Part shown: in pieces, positions 56,280-64,000 of the stretch
How positions within the stretch are numbered: position 1 is the first letter of the stretch
How the letters are laid out: the number at the start of each line of letters is the position of its first letter
Position numbers and translations under genes: made by a program
DNA from: Aldrovandia affinis
Taxonomy: Eukaryota; Chordata; Actinopteri; Notacanthiformes; Halosauridae
Direction: 5' to 3'
NCBI GenBank assembly: GCA_029706075.1
Contig: JAINUG010000052.1
Coordinates: forward strand, 547,001-611,000
Length of the DNA stretch: 64,000 nt
The notes under the pieces: generated by a model
Told to the model about the DNA's origin: nothing
The model's input: only the letters and a program-made list of their open reading frames with translations
Databases searched by the model: none

Positions 56280-58340
56280 ACGCCTGAGCGCTGAATGCGC
56301 TTCTCGTCCAGCCCAGCTCACAGAGGTAATGGCGTGTGTAAAAGGTGGCCAGCTGCCGGGACCTCATGTTGACAGGCACACTTGCCTTTTTGGAATTCTC
56401 TGTGTGCGCGCGCGTGCTTTTTTTTCACTCAAGGCAAGGCAAGATTGAATCAATTTTTCCACCGACTTTGGCGGTCGATATATGCCATTGTAGCAAATTG
56501 TGTATATAGCCTACAGTATATCCATTGCTATAAGTGTATTCTAGTAGCTACCATCGGATGAGCATTCGTAAAACTATTAAACATAATGCTTGACCACTTC
56601 CAAGGTTCTTCTCCAATCATAGTTATGCAATATGTGATTACAGATTGTTTTCTCAGAAGAGATAACACCCATTGACAAAATGGATTCTGAGTGGTAAGAT
56701 AAGGACCACAAAATGGATGAATAGGGTTTGATTGCCACATTGTGAGCTTTGCTTGAAATCACCATATACCACTTTAGTTCTTTGGTTTTGAATTTCCCAT
56801 TGAGCTCTCGTCCGTGACCTTCATTACAATGCAGAATTTTAACCACCGCAAGTAAACGTCAAGACGCTACCGCCCTTCTGTTTTTGTTTGATGGAGGCAA
56901 AGGGCATGGTTATTATTATTTTTCCTGAACAGTGCAAACAATAGGCTATAAATATAATATAAATAAATGAGTTCTTTAGCTGTAGTACTTTCACGCGTTC
57001 CAGTTTTCCTCTTTCACTCGTACAGCGTTAAAATTCAGTAACCTCAGCTCCTGAAGATGAAATTAACTCTTTGCTAATGCTCTCGAGTGAATGGTCAGTG
57101 TCTACCCTGTGTCCAGCTGCGTTATAACTCCTCCCAGTATGGCCACACAGACAGTCAGTGTCTCCCCCAGCCAGTGGCACTTCCAGAAAATGTTAAGTGG
57201 GGGGGCCAGATGGGGCCAGTGAAAATCATGGGTTGGCACACTAAAAAGGCTGCAGCATAGCTGAATTTCAGGGTATGCAGCTTATTAGTATAAAGGTTCG
57301 ATTATAATATGATATTCACATGAGATCAGTTAACAGATTATTAATTTGCCTATTGAATTCCAATTTGAAGGCATCTCTAGTAAATCAAGGGAATAGGTAG
57401 CCAAAACTAAAAGTATTCATTATAATCCAATAACAAAGATACTGTTTCACTGTTCCACCTCGGTTTATCAGATTATTTTAAAGGGCTTGCCAGTTTAGGG
57501 AGGCTGGTGTGGGGGCCAGTACATTTTGTGTGGTGGCCACAGCAATGTTTAGCTACAATTATAATTATTATAAACATAAGACCATATTCGATCTTCTCTC
57601 TCTATTCTTCGTCCACTTGGTCTGCCGGGAATCAAAATGACATTGTCGGGGAAATAAATTGTTTGGGCTGTCGGAAGCAGACCATCACCAGTGTCATTAG
57701 GCAGTGATTTATTTGCGTACTCAGTGAAAAATTGATTGTGCCAAAAGGTGCAGCGTAGCTACACAGTATTAACTGTATCGGAGTAGCGAGGTGCAGATTA
57801 CCCTGCTAACACCTTGAGTGATCATAAACAAATCTGCCTCTGTCTCACCGCAGACAAGGCAGAAGCACAGGGCTGTGAATAGTCAGGCAGGATGCAGGGA
57901 TGTGAATACAGTCAGGAAGGATTATGACTATGATATTGATTATGATAAAGACTTTCAGTAGGGGAACAGGAAGGGGACTCCATGGTGAGTGAACACGATG
58001 TGATGAAAGACCAGGTACCAAACACTGGCTGCTGTGCATCTGTGTACATTCCCCTGTAACCTCAGCATGCTACTGTTTTGCTACTTTTATTTCATTGATC
58101 TTTTCTTTTGTGTGCATACGTGACTATGATTTCTTGCCGTGCATTATAATAGACATTCGCCTGTAGAACATGGCTATGTCCAGTCCACTTCACGTGGACG
58201 GGTGTCACGCACTTGTACAAACGCGCCCACAGATGTGCAGTCGCAATCACGTTCAGAGGCCTCTACCGCCCACAGACGAAGTGGAGATGATTGTGTCATC
58301 TGTAGTCGCCTCTGCTGTCGTGCTTTGTGTAGCCCATTGT
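56280..58340. other. Intergenic or intronic, no gene recognised
   Basis: Short frames only. 57175-57540 begins CAGTGGCACTTCCAGAAAAT and has G-rich GGCCAGATGGGGCCAGTG near its start, which may be another hAT-type end, with no right end confirmed. Confidence 0.3.
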
Positions 58341-58349
58341 GTTTGTGAA

Positions 58350-58740
58350 AATATCCCCTGCAGGGGGGGGGGTTGCTGGGTGGCTACTGGGTCATGCTAG
58401 CGGTCAGCTGTCCCACAGGCGCATAATTGCCCGTGGTGTCGAGGGATCTCCAGGACGTCTGTGCCTCGTCCCCAAATTGGGCGCAGTCTGCCCACGCAAG
58501 TCACGCATAAACTGTCCCAGGGCCAAGCCAATGGCTGTGTGAGCTTAACCGGTGGACTGCGGGGTGAAGATAAGCAGTGGCGTGACACGTTTCGGAGGAG
58601 AGCGTGTGTTTGCCTGCCGTCTCTGGAATCACCAAGGTTGCAGTGGTGCGCATGAACATGCTCATACACACACATACATTCACACATACACACACACATA
58701 CACACACACACAATTTGATGTAAATAGGGGGTAAAATTAA
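58350..58740 (+). mobile_element. tRNA-type SINE (family C/A hybrid appearance) with CA repeat near its 3' end
   Basis: The head is GTTGCTGGGTGGCTACTGGG. The body has CCCAAATTGGGCGCAGTCTG, CACGTTTCGGAGGAGAGCG and GTGTTTGCCTGCCGTCTCT. A (CA)n block at 58665-58712 interrupts the end, followed by TGTAAATAGGGGGTAAAATT. Confidence 0.5.
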
Positions 58741-58883
58741 AAAAACGCAAACTCTTGATTTGAGCTGACACCGCATATTTCCAGAGCGGAAGAATTCCTA
58801 CTGATGCTGGCCATATGTTTACCCATTATGCATTAGATTTCACTGTTCCGTCTATGGGTCACCTGACTGTGGATGCATTAGTC

Positions 58884-59121
58884 CAGGGGTCGGCAACCCA
58901 TAACACTCAAAGAGCCATTTGGACCCGGTTTCCACGGAAAAGAAAACACTGGGAGCCGCACCATTTTCTGTCAACGGGGGGTGCTATGCCAAAAAAATGC
59001 GCCCAATTTTGCGCCCGATTCAATTGGATACTTATTATTTATTTTCCCAAGCCACGCGGAGCCGCAACATAAGGCTGAAAGAGCCGCATGCGGCTCCGGA
59101 GCCGCAGGTTGCCGGCCCCTG
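58884..59121. mobile_element. hAT MITE (CAGGGGTCGGCAACC ends), second copy, perfect TSD
   Basis: The ends are CAGGGGTCGGCAACC and GGTTGCCGGCCCCTG. The flank CATTAGTC is at 58876-58883 and 59122-59129. Its interior is the reverse of the 13564-13844 copy (AAAGAGCCATTTGGACCC then GAAAGAGCCGCATGCGGCTC). Confidence 0.9.
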
Positions 59122-59477
59122 CATTAGTCCATATATGCACTTCTGGCATAGTGCCTACTGTGCTGTAGGGAGCTACATGGTTCAAGCACCTGCGCTCCTA
59201 AATTGAAAAATCTAGGAACACAAACTAAAAATGTTATTAAAGCATTTATTTGCATTCTTGTATTGTTGCTAAAGATATTTGTAACATATTTAATGTCATT
59301 TATTACATATTTACATATTCATTACATATATACAGTATATCACATACAACACATTTCACCACTTCCATAGACTTTCTATTGCATTTATAACTCAGTGACT
59401 CTTTATGCTGGAGACTCAGTTTCAGTTGCAAAACTGAAGCTCAGACTGGGGAGATGATCACAGTACATTCATTTTTT

Positions 59478-59712
59478 ATTTCAGATTTTGTTTTGGATTT
59501 TTTCCCATTTTCTCCCAATTTAGTAGCCAATTACACCCTCTCTTTTGATGTCAATCCCCCCCTTGTATTGTGAGCTCGGTGCCGTAGCCCTGAGACCGGC
59601 AGTGACAAAGGCGATGTAGCGCCTCCTCCGAGATGACACTCACCAAGCCGTCGACTGTAACTCCTATACACAGTGAACTCATATCGACTTCCCCTCCCCC
59701 CTATACAACACT
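59478..59712 (-). mobile_element. SINE (family A), 5'-truncated
   Basis: The reverse-complement tail (TCTCCCAATTTAGTAGCCAA, TTACACCCTCTCTTTTGATG, TCAATCCCCCCTTG) and body (TGAGACCGGCAGTGACAAAG, GCCTCCTCCGAGATGACACT) are present up to TCGACTTCCCCTCCCCCCTA. The tRNA-like head is missing. Confidence 0.75.
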
Positions 59713-59714
59713 GA

Positions 59715-61055
59715 ATAGTTTTCACGCTCAAATGCTGCTATCCCCTTTCCGCCGAGCTGTAAGAAGTCAAGCTTATTAACATGATACTGTGTAGAGTGCG
59801 CTGCTCCCAGTACCTGAGACTAGGGCATAGCTCAAAAGGCCGTGTAGAGTGTGTGTGACTGCTGCTTAGCACATCAAAATGGTTTTCGGGAAAATGTGCA
59901 CTCGCACTAGCGCATCCTAAATTCTATTTCATACTCGCACTTTCAAAATCCTAGGAGGATATGGGAGCCATGGGTCACGTATACCTGACTGCGGGTCACA
60001 GGATGGGGCGTGGCTGGGTGTTGGGGGCGGGGGCTGGATGTTCAGCCCCTCCCGTCAACGTTTGTGATTGGTTAAAAATAAATCCACCTTTTTGAAGATT
60101 GGACAAAAAATATGCCCTTCGAAGACCTTGCTTGAAACTAGCCAGTGACCATGGCCTTGGCCCGCCTACCCTTTATGAGTCCTTTTTTGTTTTGTTCAAC
60201 TACAGGTGTGCTGAAATTTCCCTCAATTTCCCTCTTTTCATGCAGTCAGTGGATACTCCAAAGGTTAGTTCCGCTTTATTGAATGAAGCTCAATAGGATT
60301 TTAGTGTGAGTATAATTATGCTCTGCACAATTTATTTGGTGCCTAGAGCTCTTCCTGCCAACCTTTATATTCGCCTAACCATTAATTAAAAAGTAGTGCA
60401 GTAAGAAAACAGTAGACCCATCAATTTTCTTTTTTCTTTCTTGGGCAATTGTGCTGGTGTGTCAGTTGTGTTCTTCTCTTGCTTCTGTTTATCGGCCATG
60501 CTGCATAGGGCTCTATTGGAGAGTCTCGGTCGGTTTACCTTGTTTTACTCGTTCTATTATTTTATGTCTATTAAGTGATTTTGGCCAACGGCTGGAGAAG
60601 CTGGCAGTTTGACTGAGGCTGCGCAGACGTGCAGCGCTTTGTCTTTAAGTGTGGTCCGTTTTGTTCAAGCATCGCACAGTTTTGCACCGGCATGATGTAT
60701 AAAACAGCTGCTCATTCCATATCGCTTTTATGAAACTGATCCATCCAAAGATGTCCATCCTGACTCCGTGTAGACTTAGAGAAGTAAGACACTTTTACCC
60801 GCACTGGAAGTTATTTAGGATAATCTAATTTAGTGATTTATGTTTTTGTTTTATAATCCAATGCGCTTGGATTATAAATAGCAGTTGTTTAAATATATAA
60901 TGTGATGTGCAACAGGTCTCTGTACAGCCGCTAAATAACAAAGCCACATTTATGCCTGTGCTGTGTGTAGTGTAAAGTATGGGTCGATGTTGCTTCTTTT
61001 TTCCCCTCAGTGTTGTTTCAATATCACGTAGTTGATGGATACTCAACTCTGGTCC
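59715..61055. other. Intergenic or intronic, no gene recognised
   Basis: Short frames only (60099-60296 plus and 60825-61046 minus). No domain, RNA gene or repeat was recognised. Confidence 0.4.
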
Positions 61056-61082
61056 TGGAAGGCTGCCATCCTGCTGTTTTTT

Positions 61083-61983
61083 ATTTTTTTATTTTCCATT
61101 TTTTGTATATGCTTTTTATTCCCCATTTGTCTCCCTATTTTTAGTTGACAATTATACCCTCTCTTTTTTCATGTCAATTATTCCCACCCTCGTATGAGAG
61201 GTTGCTGCTGTAGTCCTGAGACCAGTAGCGGTCGCTGCACCGCCTCCCCCGAGCCGCCACCCGCCACGGTCACCGTAACACGCAGGACCATATATGCAGC
61301 GAGCTCATATTTACATTTACATTTACATTTTAAGCATTTAGCAGACACTCTTATCCAGAGCGACTTACAAGATGTGCATTAATACATGGTAGGAACAATT
61401 ATAGTTTGCGCATGAGATCAGTGCAGTAATACAGTGATAGACATCATTGTAGGCAGCTGCATACCATACCTGTAACACTGTGAAGGAAAAGGTTAGTTAT
61501 TTAATTTTTAAAATGTTTTGTATTAGATGAGAAGGCAGGCATACATATACAAGAAGTGTTGAACAAGTAGGCAGTGGTGATGACAATTGGGTAGATGTAC
61601 AGAATTCAGTGGTAGTGGAGTCAGAAAAAGTGGGTTTTGAGTCTCTTGAGAATCGCAAGTGATTCCGCGGTCCTGACCGATTGCGGAAGGTCGTTCCACC
61701 ACCGAGGGGTCAGGACAGAGTCTCTTGCGAGACCGCGAGGAGCGGCTGCTGGGCGCCCGGAGGGATGGGACAGTCAGTTTGCCAGAGGAGGCTGAGTGGA
61801 GGGGTCTGGCTGGGGTGTAGGGTGTGATGAGTATCTGCTTCCCTCCCCCCTCCCTGGGGTGGACAGCCAATTGCTGCCCCCTAGTGGCACTCCCAGCCAG
61901 AGCATCGCTGGTCCAACCTGGTGGTATCGAACCCCGGTCGCAGTGGGCAACGTCAAACATTCTTACCGCTACACCACCCAGGA
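61083..61983 (-). mobile_element. SINE (family A) with a nested insertion and a long target site duplication
   Basis: GGCTGCCATCCTGCTGTTTT occurs at 61061 and again at 61984, a duplication of about 22 bp. SINE tail and body run from 61083 to about 61309. They resume at about 61829 (CTGCTTCCCTCCCCCCTCCC) through the B-box region (GGTATCGAACCCC on the plus strand) to the head (CCGCTACACCACCCAGGAG). About 520 bp of another repeat sits between them. Confidence 0.85.
61310..61828. mobile_element. Dispersed fish repeat nested in the SINE
   Basis: It starts with TTTACATTTACATTTACATT and GCATTTAGCAGACACTCTTA plus TCCAGAGCGACTTACAAG (an L2-clade type tail in reverse). It ends with a block that includes GTTTTGAGTCTCTTGAGAAT, GGTCGTTCCACCACCGAGGG and GATGGGACAGTCAGTTTGCC. 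This second block is common in fish DNA, but I cannot assign the family. The exact borders are uncertain. Confidence 0.55.
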
Positions 61984-62009
61984 GGCTGCCATCCTGCTGT
62001 TTTTTTCTG

Positions 62010-62330
62010 CTCTCTTTAAAGCTCAAACATTCTATACAAGATAGGGTTGGTTCAAGTCAATGATTGGTTGAATTAGGTGGTTAAGTGCCGGACTGGAAAA
62101 GCCTACAGACAATACAGCTCTTCAGGACCAGGGTTAAGTAGCTCTAGTGTATAGGGTGTAAGGGTATAATATAATGCTATAATAAAGGTGTAGTACTGAG
62201 ACACAGCGACCCGGTATCATTGCTCAAATATCAGAATATGGCTTTTTTTCACTTTGCATTGATGCATCAATATCCAGGCAATGCTGTCTTATGTAATTAC
62301 ATACAATTACTTCATTATTTCACATTTACT

Positions 62331-62366
<36 letters not shown>

Positions 62367-62840
62367 AATATAAAATAGTAAAATAAAAATATAGGCATTG
62401 TGTGAAAGCCCAGAGATCCTGTGTTTGAAATTGCTTCTTTTTTTCTAAAAGATTGCCGCAGTTGCGAATGTATGCATACAGATGTTTATACACAACCTGA
62501 AAAAAAATCTGGATGTTTATGGCTATGATACCAGGCTGGTCACAGATACTGCTGTTGTTCTTCACGAGTTGTGCATCTGGTCCACATCTGGTCCCACCCT
62601 GCACATCTGCTGTCCTGCAGTGATGTAACTCACCTCACACTCCGGCCTGTAAAATCCTGCGACACTAAAGCTACACCCAAGACTGTAGCATCTCCACCCA
62701 AAGTCTGTCACATCTGTTACACCCTAACACTAATCCCTGTCTCAGTGGACAGTGCACACACTTGCTGATCTGAACACCGGTGCATTCTGGGAGAGCAGAG
62801 GTCGTTCACCAGTGATCGGAAAGCCGCTTCTGTCCATCCC
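62010..62840. other. Intergenic with (TG)n microsatellite
   Basis: A (TG)n run is at 62334-62363. Otherwise only short frames, none with a domain. Confidence 0.4.
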
Positions 62841-62845
62841 TTTTG

Positions 62846-63020
62846 ATCAATCAATCAATCAATCTTTATTTTTGTATAGCGCCATTTACAAACAGGTTGT
62901 CACACAGCGCTTCACAATTGGCATTTTCCAGAGGGAATCAAAAAACCAGAAAACCATTGGAGCCAATGTAGGAAACTGGAAAATTATTCCCTGACCCCTT
63001 AAAAGGCGGTCGAGATGAAC
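62846..63020 (-). mobile_element. LINE 3' tail (ATCAATCAATCAATCTTTATT)
   Basis: GATCAATCAATCAATCAATC then TTTATTTTTGTATAGCGCCA, TTTACAAACAGGTTGTCACA and CAGCGCTTCACAATTGGCAT is the reverse complement of the 3' end of a fish LINE or its SINE partner ending in a (TGATT)n repeat. The later part (AGAAAACCATTGGAGCC, TTATTCCCTGACCCCTTAAA) belongs to the same 3' region. Confidence 0.6.
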
Positions 63021-63059
63021 TCCTGGAAAATTGTGGGATACAGAGAAAAACAACACAAA

Positions 63060-64000
63060 TAGTCCTTGAGGCTCATGTGGCTTAACAGACCACTGGAAGG
63101 GCATTCTAAATTTTGATGCACTCTCTTCCTTGCTCACCCTGGCCGGCCTCCGGACTGATTCTTTTGAGAGGGTCAATTTCACTCTGCAGCAGCCTTATTG
63201 ATTGGCGCCTAGACGATTTCAATCGTTTTTCCTTGATGATTATTTTTGGGAGCGGGCGCTTGGCCCGGTTGCTATCCAGTTTAGCTGCGCTTTCAGTTTC
63301 TGCTCATTAATGCTGTCTGTAGATGATGATGTATTTTCCAGTAGAGTGTGTGTGGGGGAATCTGAAATACGGCAATAAAAAAATCCATAAAGATTATCTC
63401 TGTGCCATTCTTGTCTCAGTAAGAGTTTGTCCTGTTTAAAAAGCATCGCCCAGTTGTTTGTAAGGTATGAGAAAATGAAACCCACACCTTCTGGCAAGTC
63501 TATCTGCATAATTGCCTTTTTGTTTTTCTATGCCTTGAAACTCAAGGTTACAGTTAATACCATTCAAGGTCATTCACAGGCTGCACAAATGCAAAACACT
63601 GTCAGGTTATCCTCGCCGTGCTCCAATGACACCCCCGACACCCACTTCATACCAATGCCGCTCTGCCCTTCCAACAGACCAGCTGTTGAAAAGTTTGGAG
63701 TCTGTAGTTTCTCTCTCTGGCGCTTGCTCTGCCTGATTGGTGATTTGTCAGCGAAATGAACTCGTCGGACTCTATAAACAAGTACTCTTCACGTCCATAA
63801 TCAAAAATGTTTAGTATTCCCTCTGGAAGGACTGATCCAAACACCCCATGAATCAGTGGTGAAATATGAATATCACCTAGGCTATGACCCTTGGGAATGA
63901 CCAATCATTTCCCTCTGGAATGCCACAGTAGCATTCAGTGATATCATAGAGAGTATATGTAAAGGCTAGATGCTCATCCTAGGCCAAATAGCCTAGATTG
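63060..64000. other. Intergenic or intronic, no gene; unique sequence
   Basis: Non-repetitive, with many short frames and no exon. Words such as TTGATTGGCGCCTAGACGAT and TCTGCTCATTAATGCTGTCT at 63195-63320 have the look of conserved regulatory DNA, which cannot be verified here. Confidence 0.25.

Overview
The window reads as teleost fish nuclear DNA. The reasons are spliced vertebrate genes with GT-AG introns, a fish-type C2H2 zinc-finger gene with IKTE-like acidic N-terminal motifs, and a dense mix of fish repeats: Tc1-like elements, hAT MITEs, tRNA-derived SINEs, L2/CR1 and Tx1/L1 LINE pieces, BEL/Pao and Gypsy elements, and long (TA)n, (CT)n and (TG)n tracts. The species cannot be fixed from sequence alone.

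Two host genes could be assembled exon by exon with phases that agree throughout, both on the minus strand. LACC1 (five coding exons, 29366 down to 23092, 422 codons plus stop) encodes the multi-copper-oxidase-like purine nucleoside enzyme of the macrophage immunometabolism pathway. CCDC122 (five coding exons, 33568 down to 30429, 270 codons plus stop) encodes a coiled-coil protein. They lie in tandem about 1 kb apart. From memory the mammalian pair is head-to-head, so CCDC122 appears inverted here. A third host-type gene, a nine-finger C2H2 zinc-finger gene (5198 to 3846, minus), has a 221-bp TTAA-flanked MITE in its coding region that brings in a stop codon.

Layout. 1-820: tandem repeat with a palindromic motif. 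1.2-2.1 kb: IS630/Tc1-type transposase relic and a hAT end. 3.8-5.2 kb: zinc-finger gene. 5.6-6.0 kb: SINE. 6.8-10.9 kb: hAT fragment, decayed BEL/Pao retroelement, an apparent SREK1 (SR-type splicing factor) retrocopy fused to it, and a possible LTR. 11.5-13.8 kb: foldback element, Tc1-like element, hAT MITE. 14.9-21.6 kb: SINEs, LINE fragments (one with an esterase-type ORF1) and a 35-bp-TIR MITE. 23.1-29.9 kb: LACC1. 30.2-33.6 kb: CCDC122. 34.4-35.9 kb: hAT element with two internal foldbacks. 36.7 and 41.5 kb: two copies of one Tc1-like family. 39.0-39.4 kb: CpG-rich candidate promoter and first exon on the plus strand. 44.3-44.7 kb: 70-bp higher-order minisatellite. 47.86-52.3 kb: LTR retrotransposon with integrase upstream of reverse transcriptase, the order of Gmr1-type elements. 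53-64 kb: mostly unassigned sequence with SINEs and hAT MITEs and no recognisable coding exon.

Most other open frames are short, lack family hallmarks, or are repeats read in the wrong sense. Nothing here is a clear new biological system. The best leads are the BEL-SREK1 chimera, the transposon-broken zinc-finger gene, the CCDC122 orientation change, and the double-foldback hAT element.
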